64,000 nucleotides of DNA from JANPBY01 sp963805505 (lineage in GTDB: Bacteria; Actinomycetota; Actinomycetes; DATJPE01), in NCBI GenBank assembly GCA_963805505.1, contig CAWDUP010000002.1:1-64000 (forward strand), written 5' to 3'. A model generated the notes under the pieces. That model was not told where the DNA came from and did not search any database. It saw only the letters and a list, made by a program, of their open reading frames with translations. A program made the position numbers and the translations under genes. This document shows, one piece after another, positions 33,259 through 41,222 of the stretch (within the stretch, counting starts at the first letter, position 1; each line of letters starts with the position of its first letter).

Positions 33259-34056
33259 ATGCCCGAAGGACACGTCACCCATCGCCTTGCCCGTGAGCTG
33301 CGCGCAACCCTGCGCGGCCAACCCGTCCATGCGACTTCACCTCAGGGGCGTTTCAGCGACAGCGCCGCGCTCGTCGACGGGCTGGCGCTGACGCGCACCG
33401 ACGCCTGGGGCAAATACCTGTTTCTGCACTTCGGTTCCGGGCCGACTGCACGCATCGTCCACGTGCACCTCGGGCTGATCGGCAAGTTCAACCACGTGCA
33501 TCCCACCCAGCTGCCGGGTCCGGGCGTACGGCTGCGCTTGTCCACCAACTCCCACGCCTGGCAGCTCACCGGACCGACCCGGTGCTCGCTCGTGACTCCG
33601 CCGGAGAAGCGGGTCATCGTGGCGCCGCTTGGCGCTGACCCGTTGCGACCTCGTGCCGACCTCGACCGGATGCGCGAGCGGCTATCGAGACGCGCTTCGC
33701 CCATCGGAGCGGCGCTCCTCGACCAGACCATCATCGCCGGTATCGGCAACGTCTACCGCGCAGAGCTGTTGTTCCTCCAGGGCCTTCACCCGCTGCGACC
33801 GGCAAACACCCTGCCCTTCGACGCGGTCAGCGAGCTCTGGGACGAAACCGTGCGACAGCTGAAGAGGGGCCTACGCCTCGGCCGGATCGTCACCACAGAT
33901 CCCGCCGAGATAGGCCGCTCGATCAGTCGGATGCGCCCCGAAGACCGGCTGTACGTCTATCACCGAGAGCGGTGCCGGCGCTGCGACACCGAGCTCCAGA
34001 CCCTGCAGATCGCCGGGCGTCCGATCCAGTTCTGCCCTGTCCACCAGACCTTGTGA
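33259..34056 (+). CDS. nei: Fpg/Nei-family DNA glycosylase (endonuclease VIII-like)
   Basis: A 265-residue base-excision enzyme beginning MPEGH, where Pro1 (after Met removal) and Glu2 are catalytic. HVHLGLIGKF and the helix-two-turn-helix DQTIIAGIGNVYRAELLF are conserved. The C-terminal zinc finger has Cys239, Cys242, Cys259 and His262, so the fourth ligand is His (CPVHQ) where homologues have Cys. MPEGH at the start makes an Nei2-type enzyme acting on oxidised pyrimidines most likely. GATACT at 33245-33250 is a possible -10 element 8 nt before the ATG, suggesting leaderless transcription. Confidence 0.9.
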   Translation: MPEGHVTHRLARELRATLRGQPVHATSPQGRFSDSAALVDGLALTRTDAWGKYLFLHFGSGPTARIVHVHLGLIGKFNHVHPTQLPGPGVRLRLSTNSHAWQLTGPTRCSLVTPPEKRVIVAPLGADPLRPRADLDRMRERLSRRASPIGAALLDQTIIAGIGNVYRAELLFLQGLHPLRPANTLPFDAVSELWDETVRQLKRGLRLGRIVTTDPAEIGRSISRMRPEDRLYVYHRERCRRCDTELQTLQIAGRPIQFCPVHQTL

Positions 34057-34071
34057 GCAGCACCCTCACAA
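34051..34071. terminator. small inverted repeat covering two convergent stop codons
   Basis: TTGTGAG (34051-34057) and CTCACAA (34065-34071) are exact reverse complements with a 7-nt loop. The repeat contains the stop codons of both nei (plus) and the SDR gene (minus). A short bidirectional terminator is possible but the stem is weak. Confidence 0.4.
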
Positions 34072-34830
34072 GGGTGTGACGTAGGCGGCCGAGATCCCGC
34101 CGTCGACCAAGAAGTTCGACGCAGTGATGAACGAGGAGTCGTCGGAGGCGAGAAAGGCCACGGCCGCAGCGATCTCTTCCGGCTCACCGAATCGACCGAA
34201 GGGGATATGCACGAGCCGACGTGCCGCGCGCTCGGGGTCGGACGCGAAAAGCTCCTTGAGCAGCGGGGTGTTGATCGGCCCCGGAGACAGTGCGTTGACC
34301 CGAATCCCTTCGCGGGCGAACTGCACCCCCAGCTCGCGGCTCATCGCGAGCACTCCGCCCTTGGAAGCGGTGTAGGAGATCTGCGACGTCGCCGCTGCCA
34401 TGGTCGCCACGAATGACGCTGTGTTGATGATCGAGCCCTTGCCCTGTTGCTGCATATAGGGAATGACCGCCTTGCATCCGAGATACACCGAGGTGAGGTT
34501 GACCTCCTGAACCCGCCGCCAGACGTCGAGGCCGGTGGCCAGAATCGAGTCGTCTTCCGGCGGCGAGATGCCGGCGTTGTGGAAGGCGATATCCACCCGT
34601 CCGTATGTCTCAACCGCCGTGGCGTAGATCCGCTCGTTGTCTTCTGGGCTGGTGACATCAGCGGCGATGAACAGCCCGTTCAACTCGGTGGCGACCGCTT
34701 CCCCCGCTTCGGTGTTGACGTCGACGACGACGATCCTCGCCCCCTCCGACGCCAGGCGGCGCGCCGAGGCGAGGCCGATGCCGCTGGCGGCACCCGTGAT
34801 GACCGCGATCCGGTCGGTAAGGCGATCCAT
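34066..34830 (-). CDS. short-chain dehydrogenase/reductase (SDR)
   Basis: A 254-residue classical SDR. TGAASGIG (about 12-19) binds NAD(P), the Asp at the end of strand 2 (VVVDVN) favours NAD+, NAG is in AFHNAGISP, and the catalytic set is Ser plus YTASKGG (Tyr-x-x-x-Lys). The substrate is unknown. It is the third gene after the glutamine-synthetase-like and aldehyde dehydrogenase genes on the same strand (23-bp gap), so it probably oxidises an alcohol in the same amine pathway. GAGGAG lies 9 nt before ATG 34830. Confidence 0.88.
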   Translation of the reverse strand: MDRLTDRIAVITGAASGIGLASARRLASEGARIVVVDVNTEAGEAVATELNGLFIAADVTSPEDNERIYATAVETYGRVDIAFHNAGISPPEDDSILATGLDVWRRVQEVNLTSVYLGCKAVIPYMQQQGKGSIINTASFVATMAAATSQISYTASKGGVLAMSRELGVQFAREGIRVNALSPGPINTPLLKELFASDPERAARRLVHIPFGRFGEPEEIAAAVAFLASDDSSFITASNFLVDGGISAAYVTPL

Positions 34831-34852
34831 TGAGTTGCGCTCCTCGTGTCTG

Positions 34853-36232
34853 CTAGCGGTCGGTCGCGAGAAAGACGTTCTTCGTCTCGGTGAAAGCATC
34901 GAGCGCGTCGGGGCCGAGCTCGCGACCAAGGCCAGAACGCTTGTATCCGCCGAAAGGGGTCGCGTAGCGCACCGACGAGTGGCTGTTGACCGAGAGGTTT
35001 CCAGCCTCGATGCCGCGGGCGACCCGCAGCGCCCGCCCCACGTCTCGAGTCCAGATCGAGCCGGACAGGCCGTAGACCGAATCGTTGGCGATCCGCACTG
35101 CATCGGCTTCGTCCGCAAACGGCACGACAACGACGACTGGACCGAAAATCTCCTCGGTGACCGCGCGATCCGTGGGCAGCACCGGGGCCAGAACGGTTGG
35201 AGGGAACCAAAAGCCAGGTCCCTCCGGGGCTGATCCACGAATCACCACGGGTGCGTCGGCCGGCACGAAGGAGGCCACCGCCTCGCGCTGAGCCTGCGAG
35301 ATCAGCGGCCCCATCTGTGCCGTTTCGAGCGACGGGTCCTCGCAGCGGAACCCCTGGACCGCGGGTTCGAGCAGCTCCATGAAACGCTCGTAGACGCTGC
35401 GCTCAACCAGGATCCGCGATCGTGCGCAGCAGTCTTGTCCGGCGTTGTCGAACACCGCCCCCGGCGCCGAGGCTGCGGCCAGCTCGAGGTCGGCATCCGC
35501 GAAGACGACATTGGCGCTCTTGCCGCCCAGCTCGAGTGTCACCCGCTTCACCTGGGCGGCGCAGCCGGCCATGATGCGTTGCCCCACGTCGGTCGACCCG
35601 GTGAAGACCACCTTGCGCACCAGGGGATTGGTGACAAACCGCTCGCCGACCACCGACCCCTTGCCGGGGACCACGGTGAAAACCCCCTCGGGGAGCCCCG
35701 CCTCGAGCCCGAGCTCCGCGATCCGGATCGCCGTGAGCGGGGTCGACTCGGCGGGCTTGAGGACCACCGTGTTGCCGGCCGCGAGTGCTGGCGCAAAACC
35801 CCAGCCGGCGATCGGCATCGGAAAGTTCCACGGCACGATGACCGCAACGACGCCCAACGGCTCCTTGAACGTGAGATCGACGCCACCGGACACTGGAATC
35901 TGACGTCCGAACAGCCGTTCCGGGGCAGCGGCGTAGTAGTGGAGAACGTCGCGGACGTTACCTGCTTCCCATCGTGCATTGCTGATCGTGTGGCCGGAGT
36001 TCGTCACCTCGAGCTGAGCCAGCTCCTCGAGGTGAGCGTCCACCAGATCGGCGAAACGACGCAGCATCCGGGCCCGATCGGCCGGCGCCACCTGTCGCCA
36101 GCTCGGGAAGGCCTTCGCCGCAGCCGCGACCGCCCGGTCGGTCTGGGCAACGTCGGCCTGAGCAACCGTGCAGACGGCCTGCTCGGTCGCCGGGTTGATG
36201 ACCTCGTAGGTCATCGAGCCAGAACCGCTCAC
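34853..36232 (-). CDS. aldehyde dehydrogenase family protein
   Basis: A 459-residue NAD(P)+-dependent aldehyde dehydrogenase. Conserved parts: VIVPWNFPMPIAGW, KPAESTPLTA, GSTDVGQRIM, the Glu in TLELGGKSANVV, the catalytic Cys in AGQDCCARSR, and EEIFGPVVVV. GTG 36232 overlaps the stop of the glutamine-synthetase-like gene (GTGA), so both are co-translated. By context it would oxidise a gamma-glutamyl-aminoaldehyde (PuuC-like step); this is inference from the neighbour. A few closely related enzymes act on other aldehydes. Confidence 0.9.
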   Translation of the reverse strand: MSGSGSMTYEVINPATEQAVCTVAQADVAQTDRAVAAAAKAFPSWRQVAPADRARMLRRFADLVDAHLEELAQLEVTNSGHTISNARWEAGNVRDVLHYYAAAPERLFGRQIPVSGGVDLTFKEPLGVVAVIVPWNFPMPIAGWGFAPALAAGNTVVLKPAESTPLTAIRIAELGLEAGLPEGVFTVVPGKGSVVGERFVTNPLVRKVVFTGSTDVGQRIMAGCAAQVKRVTLELGGKSANVVFADADLELAAASAPGAVFDNAGQDCCARSRILVERSVYERFMELLEPAVQGFRCEDPSLETAQMGPLISQAQREAVASFVPADAPVVIRGSAPEGPGFWFPPTVLAPVLPTDRAVTEEIFGPVVVVVPFADEADAVRIANDSVYGLSGSIWTRDVGRALRVARGIEAGNLSVNSHSSVRYATPFGGYKRSGLGRELGPDALDAFTETKNVFLATDR

Positions 36233-37608
36233 AGGCGCTCGAACCCCCGGAACCGCTCCCAGTCGGTGACCGTGCTGCCGTACGCGGCCAGCTCGACCCT
36301 GGCCATGTTGGCGTAGTGAGCCACGACCTCGTCCCCGAACGTCGCTCGGGCGAAGTCACTTCCCTCCCACAGAGCCAGTGCGGTCGCGAGATTGTCGGGT
36401 ACGTGCTCCGCATCGGAGGCGTAGGCGTTGCCCTGGAATGCCTCCTCGAGCTGAAGCTCCCGCTCGATCCCGTCGAGGCCGGCCGCGATCATCGCGGCCG
36501 TGGCGAGGTAGGGATTGACGTCTCCGCCGGGAACACGATTCTCCAGGCGGAGCCCCGCTCCATGCCCCACCAGTCGAAGAGCACAGGTGCGGTTGTCGCG
36601 ACCCCACTTGATCGCGGTGGGCGCGAAAGAACCTTCGACGAACCGCTTGTACGCGTTGATCGTCGGAGCGAACATCAACGTCAGCTCACGCAGATGTGCC
36701 AGCTGGCCCGCCACGAACGATCGGCCCAGAGCCGACATACCTTCCGCATGATCATCAGGGTCAGCCATGACCATCGACCCGTCGGTGCCGCGGAAGCTCA
36801 GGTGGATGTGGCATGAGTTGCCCTCGCGCTCATCGAACTTCGCCATGAACGTGAGCGAGCATCCATCCTGGGCCGCGATCTCCTTGGCCCCGGTCTTGTA
36901 GATGACGTGGTTGTCACACGTCACCAGGGCATCGTCGTAGCGGAACGCGATCTCGTGCTGGCCGAGGTTGCACTCCCCCTTGGCGGACTCGACCGTGAGA
37001 CCCGCCCCGGACATCGAGTTACGGATGCGGCGCAACAACGGCTCGACCCTCGCCGTACCCAGCATGGAGTAGTCGACGTTGTAGAGGTTCGCCGGCGTGA
37101 GGTTGCGGTAGCCGGACTGCCAGGCTTGCTCGTAGGTGTCGTTGAAGACGATGAACTCGAGCTCGGTGCCCACGAAAGCCTGCATGCCGGCATCGGCCAG
37201 CCGGGCGGTCTGCCGCTTGAGGATCTGTCGCGGCGAGGCCACGACGTCGGACCCGTCCTCCCAGCCGAGGTCAGCGATCAGCAGCACCGTGCCGTCGTGC
37301 CAGGGGATGTGCCGCAACGTGGCGACATCGGGGGTCATGACGAAGTCGCCGTAACCGGTGTCCCAGGACGACATCTGGTAGCCGCCCACGGTATTCATGT
37401 CGACATCGACGGCCAGCAGGTAGTTACAGCCCTCGGTGCCGTGAGCGAGCACCTCGTTCATGAAGTAGCGGGCATGCAGGCGCTTGCCCTGCAACCGCCC
37501 CTGCATGTCGGTGATCGCAACCAGCACGGTGTCGACCTCGCCACCCGCGACGAGTCGATCGAGCTGCTCGACGGTCAGCGCACCGGACTGGGACACGACG
37601 GCCTCCAT
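36229..37608 (-). CDS. glutamine-synthetase-family gamma-glutamylamine ligase
   Basis: A 459-residue GlnA-like protein. Metal and substrate motifs are present: ELEFIVFND, AKGECNLGQHEI, GNSCHIHLSF, NAYKRFVEGSFAPTAIKWGRDNRTCALR, and NRVPGGDVNPYLATAAMIAAGL. Features differ from housekeeping GlnA (no adenylylation-site tail), which fits the GlnA3/GlnA4/PuuA group that gamma-glutamylates polyamines or ethanolamine. It heads the glnA-like/ALDH/SDR operon. A 16-bp palindrome lies 79-94 bp upstream of the start and probably binds the nearby FadR-family regulator. Confidence 0.88.
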   Translation of the reverse strand: MEAVVSQSGALTVEQLDRLVAGGEVDTVLVAITDMQGRLQGKRLHARYFMNEVLAHGTEGCNYLLAVDVDMNTVGGYQMSSWDTGYGDFVMTPDVATLRHIPWHDGTVLLIADLGWEDGSDVVASPRQILKRQTARLADAGMQAFVGTELEFIVFNDTYEQAWQSGYRNLTPANLYNVDYSMLGTARVEPLLRRIRNSMSGAGLTVESAKGECNLGQHEIAFRYDDALVTCDNHVIYKTGAKEIAAQDGCSLTFMAKFDEREGNSCHIHLSFRGTDGSMVMADPDDHAEGMSALGRSFVAGQLAHLRELTLMFAPTINAYKRFVEGSFAPTAIKWGRDNRTCALRLVGHGAGLRLENRVPGGDVNPYLATAAMIAAGLDGIERELQLEEAFQGNAYASDAEHVPDNLATALALWEGSDFARATFGDEVVAHYANMARVELAAYGSTVTDWERFRGFERL

Positions 37609-37686
37609 GAAGTCGGTCAGGGTCGACGGGCCTCATTCCACTGCCACCGCCATCCCAAGCGCAATGGTACGAAACCGCACCCTTTC

Positions 37687-37702
37687 TACCACCCAGGTGG
37701 TA
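37687..37702. promoter_or_regulatory. candidate FadR/GntR operator upstream of the glutamine-synthetase-like gene
   Basis: TACCACC-CA-GGTGGTA, two exact 7-bp arms around a 2-bp centre. TGGTACGA occurs at its right arm (37698-37705) and again at 37665-37672, so a second, half-site-like copy lies 33 bp away. FadR-group regulators bind short palindromes with GGT/ACC arms, and such a regulator is encoded at 38626-39360. Confidence 0.6.
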
Positions 37703-37729
37703 CGAGTGCTGCGCGTCCAGTGATCCGGG

Positions 37730-38629
37730 TCAGCCCCTCGGGTCGTCCGGGCGGGGCTGGCTGGCGAGGAAGCGCTCCAGCTCCGCCCCCAACTCGTCCG
37801 CAGTCGGAAGCTCACTCGCCGACATGGCGGCGTCGTACTGGGCCTCGAGCGTGCTCACCAGCGCCGCCCCTTCCGGGGACTCCGCGAGCTGGGCGTCCAC
37901 GGCGGTGCGCGTCTCGTCTGCCGACTCGCGCAGTGGTCGGTCGGGAAGAACCAAGCCGCCGGCCCTGGAGACACCCTCGATCAGGGCAACACTCGCGGCC
38001 GGGAAGGGAACCTGCGCGAGGTAGTGGGGTACTCCGGCTGCCAAGCCCATCGCGTCGAGGCCCCACTCGCCGAAGCGCAGCTCCAGCAGATTTCCCACAC
38101 TGCCCGGAACCACGACCGTGCCCACCCACGGCGTATACCCGGCGACGAGCTCGATGCGGGTCGCGTGAGCGGTCAGCCGAACCGGCCTGGTGTGCGGGAC
38201 TCCCATGGGGATCGAGTTCAAACCGATTGTGAGCCGCACGCCGAAATCGTTGACCAGACCGGCTACTGCTGCGATGAAACGCTCCCACTGACTATCCGGC
38301 TCCGGTCCTTCGAGGAGCAGGAAGGGCGTCCCGGCGGCGTCGGTGACCTGATGGAGCCTCAGCCGCGGAGCCTCGACGCTTTCCCAGTGGTCGGCCATGA
38401 ACACCATCGGCGGCCGTCGGGCGCGGTAGTCATGGAGCTGGTCGACGTCGAAGGTCGCGACCACCGAGTGCGGCAGCGCCTCCAACAGGTGCTCAACGGT
38501 CAGCTGGACCACACCACCTGCGTCGACGAAACCGCTGAGGGCGTGCACGAGGACGGGAGCATCGAGCGCCGCAAGATCGGGAGCCAGCTCGACAAGGTCG
38601 TCTGGGTCTTTCTTGATCCCATCGGTCAT
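37730..38629 (-). CDS. PAC2 family protein
   Basis: A 299-residue protein of the PAC2 (proteasome-assembly-chaperone-like) family. Conserved phrases are ALSGFVDAGG near the N-terminus, RPPMVFMADHWESV, and GVPHTRPVRLTAHA in the core. The C-terminus is an acidic helical tail. The fold is related to nucleoside-phosphorylase-like proteins, but bacterial members have no defined function. Its ATG overlaps the TGA of the FadR gene (38626-38629), placing it as last gene of a four-gene overlapping set. Confidence 0.87.
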   Translation of the reverse strand: MTDGIKKDPDDLVELAPDLAALDAPVLVHALSGFVDAGGVVQLTVEHLLEALPHSVVATFDVDQLHDYRARRPPMVFMADHWESVEAPRLRLHQVTDAAGTPFLLLEGPEPDSQWERFIAAVAGLVNDFGVRLTIGLNSIPMGVPHTRPVRLTAHATRIELVAGYTPWVGTVVVPGSVGNLLELRFGEWGLDAMGLAAGVPHYLAQVPFPAASVALIEGVSRAGGLVLPDRPLRESADETRTAVDAQLAESPEGAALVSTLEAQYDAAMSASELPTADELGAELERFLASQPRPDDPRG

Positions 38630-39360
38630 GAGAGGAACCCTCGCAGGAGCGCCGACGTTGCGTCGCAGTGCTCTTCCATGATGCGCCGAGCCGCCAGACT
38701 GTCGCCTGCGAAGACAGCTTCCACGACACCGGCGTGCTGATCGTCGGAGTGCTCGATATTGCGTCGCAGTACCGGAATCGCCGCAAGCAGCTGGCCGACC
38801 CGCAGCTGCACATCGGCTACCGCGGCAAGCAACAGCTCCGATCCAGCAAGCTCGGCTATGACGAGATGCAGGCGGCTGTCTGCACCACGGCGGGTGGCGT
38901 CAGTCGTAGCCGTGCTGCACTCGTCGAGGGCCGTTCGGAGCCGGAGCCGCTCATCTGCCGACAGGTCGCGGGTCGCCGCCAGCCCGGCCGCGCCCGGCTC
39001 GACGACCCGGCGAAAGGCGAGGGCGTCTCCCAGGTCCTCTCCCATGTCGCGGGCAATTGCCTCCGCGTCGACACCGCTGGTGAGCTTGGGTTCGTAGGTC
39101 ACGAAGGTCCCCCCGCCGCGTCCGCGCCGAGTCTGCACGTATCCGGCCTGGCGCAAGGCCTCGAGGGCTTCGCGCAAGGTGGTGCGACCGACCTGGAGGG
39201 CTTGGGCCAGCTCGCGCTCAGGCGGAAGGCGCTCCCCTTGCGGGATGACACCCAGCTTGATGGTCTGAACCAGGCGTTCGACCGTCGTCTCGAAGGCGTT
39301 CCCGCCCCGCTGAGGTCGCAGCAAGGTGTGCGGGACGACGACAGTCATACGTTCCATCAT
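38626..39360 (-). CDS. FadR/GntR-family transcriptional regulator
   Basis: A 244-residue regulator. The winged helix is in the N-terminal 90 residues (ERLVQTIKLGVIPQGERLPP, ELAQALQVGRTTLREALEAL, GYVQTRRGRGGGTFV). The C-terminal FCD-type effector domain is all-helical (AFRRVVEPGAAGLAA, DSRLHLVIAELAGS, HAGVVEAVFAGD). Carboxylates or amino-acid derivatives are common effectors. ATG 39360 overlaps the stop of the kinase-like gene (ATGA at 39357-39360). Likely target: the palindrome upstream of the glutamine-synthetase-like gene 1.7 kb downstream. Confidence 0.9.
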   Translation of the reverse strand: MMERMTVVVPHTLLRPQRGGNAFETTVERLVQTIKLGVIPQGERLPPERELAQALQVGRTTLREALEALRQAGYVQTRRGRGGGTFVTYEPKLTSGVDAEAIARDMGEDLGDALAFRRVVEPGAAGLAATRDLSADERLRLRTALDECSTATTDATRRGADSRLHLVIAELAGSELLLAAVADVQLRVGQLLAAIPVLRRNIEHSDDQHAGVVEAVFAGDSLAARRIMEEHCDATSALLRGFLS

Positions 39361-40256
39361 GAACCCCAGTCCAGCACGCTGCTCGCCCACCCCTTCAGCT
39401 CGACGCGCAGATCTACCAGCCCGGACGGGCCGCCCTCAGCCCAACACGAAGGATCCGCTCGCCTGACCTCGGCCGATTGAAGGCGCGCCCACGGCAGGTA
39501 GGAGTAGCGCTGGATCAGTGACCAGGCACGAGCCTGTGCGGTGTGCTTCGCCGCGCGTTCGCCCCAGTAGGTCGACACGAGGTGGTCGGAGAGCTCACGA
39601 TCTAGGCCGCCTGCCGCAATCAGGGTCCCCAGGTCGAAGCTGGGCACGTTGAGCGCGCTGTACTCGAAGTCGATCAACCAGGATCGAGATCCGTCGTCGA
39701 GGATGTTGGCCGGAACCAGGTCGTTGTGACTGGCCACCGGAGGTTCATCCGCGAGCAGAGTCGCTTCCATCGCTTCCACGGTCGAAACGAGGTCGCCGTA
39801 CCACGACGGCATCTCCACTCCCGTCGCCGCAGCCTCAGCGACGTACGCGCGTCGCGCCGCGGCGAGATCGAAGTGGCCTCCAAAACCGGCGGTGCCGTGC
39901 AGCCGTCTGACCAGCCGCGCCACCCGGGTCAGCACGCGTCTGTCCCCGAGTTCGGCCGGCGCGAGCCCGGGCGCGCCGACGAAGTCGAAGACCAGCACAC
40001 CGCTCTCGGAGGTGCTGCGGTCGAGCTTGGGCGCCACCCCTACCTCGGCGGCCGCAATCGCGTGACGAACCTCCGCATCCCGTTCGATCAGTGACGACTG
40101 TTTGCCCGGCAAGCGGACCGCCAGCTCAGAACCGTCGGCCGTGCGTACCCGATAGCTGTGATTGCGGAGGCCGCCCTCGAGCGCGGTCACGTCGAGCACC
40201 CGGCCGTGTGCGTCCGTCAGAGCCTTGTGGACGTCAGCCGGCAGCGGTGACCTCAC
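39357..40256 (-). CDS. choline/ethanolamine-kinase-like phosphotransferase
   Basis: A 299-residue protein kinase-like-fold phosphotransferase. ELAVRLPGKQ holds the ATP-binding region, VASHNDLVPANIL is the Brenner-type catalytic loop (Asp, Asn), and WLIDFEYSALNVPSFDLG is the IDFEYxxxN signature of choline/ethanolamine kinases rather than aminoglycoside kinases. That suggests an amino-alcohol substrate. GTG 40256 overlaps the stop of the alpha/beta hydrolase gene (GTGA). Position between hydrolase and FadR fits a catabolic role for an amine or its ester. Confidence 0.83.
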   Translation of the reverse strand: MRSPLPADVHKALTDAHGRVLDVTALEGGLRNHSYRVRTADGSELAVRLPGKQSSLIERDAEVRHAIAAAEVGVAPKLDRSTSESGVLVFDFVGAPGLAPAELGDRRVLTRVARLVRRLHGTAGFGGHFDLAAARRAYVAEAAATGVEMPSWYGDLVSTVEAMEATLLADEPPVASHNDLVPANILDDGSRSWLIDFEYSALNVPSFDLGTLIAAGGLDRELSDHLVSTYWGERAAKHTAQARAWSLIQRYSYLPWARLQSAEVRRADPSCWAEGGPSGLVDLRVELKGWASSVLDWGS

Positions 40257-41161
40257 CGCGCGGCGCGGTCCAGCTGCTGGCGCACGAGCCTTGCGACCAC
40301 GGTCGGCCGCTCGATCTGAGCCACGTGCCCGGTGTTGGGCAGGAGCACTACGCGGCTGTCGGTGAAGGTGGTAGCCGCCCGCTTTGCCGACGCCGCCCGC
40401 ACCAGACGGTCATGGCTGCCATAGACGAGCAGGGTTGGCGCCTTGACGCGAGAAGCCTTGCGCCACAACGTATCTGGCCCTCTCGCCAGAAAGGCGCGAG
40501 CGATGCCCTGAGTGGACCGGACCAGGGCGTCCGGCCCGTACGGCTGCCGCTGGCGCACCAGCACGTCGCGCTCGGCCGCCTCTCGCCATTCACGCGGCAC
40601 GGCAGCCGGCTCGGCGAAGCACAAGTTCACCAGACCGTTGATTCGCTGCTCGGGGCTCAGCTTGGCCGCCTGGCGGGCCACGAAGGGGCCGAGCCCCGGC
40701 GCCGCCATCACCACGACCTGGGAGCGCCAACGACCCGGCGTGAGGTCGGGCAGTGCCGGGCTCACCAGGGTCAGGGAGCGCACCAGGTCTGGCCGGTCAG
40801 CGGCGACCGTGGTGGCGATGGCGCCGCCCAGCGAGTTGCCGAACAGGTGAACGGGGCCGCGATCGCGCGACTCGATCAGGGCGATCACCGCACGCGCGTG
40901 GCCGTCGATGGTGTAGTCGCCGTCATGCGGGGGTGGGCTGAGGCCGAACCCTGGAAGATCGGGGGCCACGGACTCCAGGCGGTCGGCCAGCAGACCCATG
41001 AGAGCGGTCCAGTTGAGCGACGATCCACCTAGGCCGTGGACCATGACCGCTGGCTCGACGGGGCCGGCGGGGTCGGCCGCGGGCGCCGTACGCACGTTCA
41101 GCGTCCACTCCCCCGGCAGCGACAGCGTCTGCGCGGGCCAGCCGTCGTACGGAAAGTCCAT
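40253..41161 (-). CDS. alpha/beta hydrolase
   Basis: A 302-residue alpha/beta-fold hydrolase. VMVHGLGGSSLNW is the oxyanion loop, LFGNSLGGAIA the nucleophile elbow (Ser), LLVYGSHDRLV carries the acid, and LLPNTGHVAQIERP the catalytic His. No signal peptide. The substrate is probably an ester or amide; specificity cannot be read. ATG 41161 is the best start, but no strong ribosome binding site precedes it (GTG 41167 is possible). It is first in the hydrolase-kinase-FadR-PAC2 overlapping set. Confidence 0.86.
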   Translation of the reverse strand: MDFPYDGWPAQTLSLPGEWTLNVRTAPAADPAGPVEPAVMVHGLGGSSLNWTALMGLLADRLESVAPDLPGFGLSPPPHDGDYTIDGHARAVIALIESRDRGPVHLFGNSLGGAIATTVAADRPDLVRSLTLVSPALPDLTPGRWRSQVVVMAAPGLGPFVARQAAKLSPEQRINGLVNLCFAEPAAVPREWREAAERDVLVRQRQPYGPDALVRSTQGIARAFLARGPDTLWRKASRVKAPTLLVYGSHDRLVRAASAKRAATTFTDSRVVLLPNTGHVAQIERPTVVARLVRQQLDRAAR

Positions 41162-41222
41162 GATCACCCGTCGATCCTCACATGAGTCGGCTAGATCCTG
41201 CATGCCGACTGCTAGCGGACGC

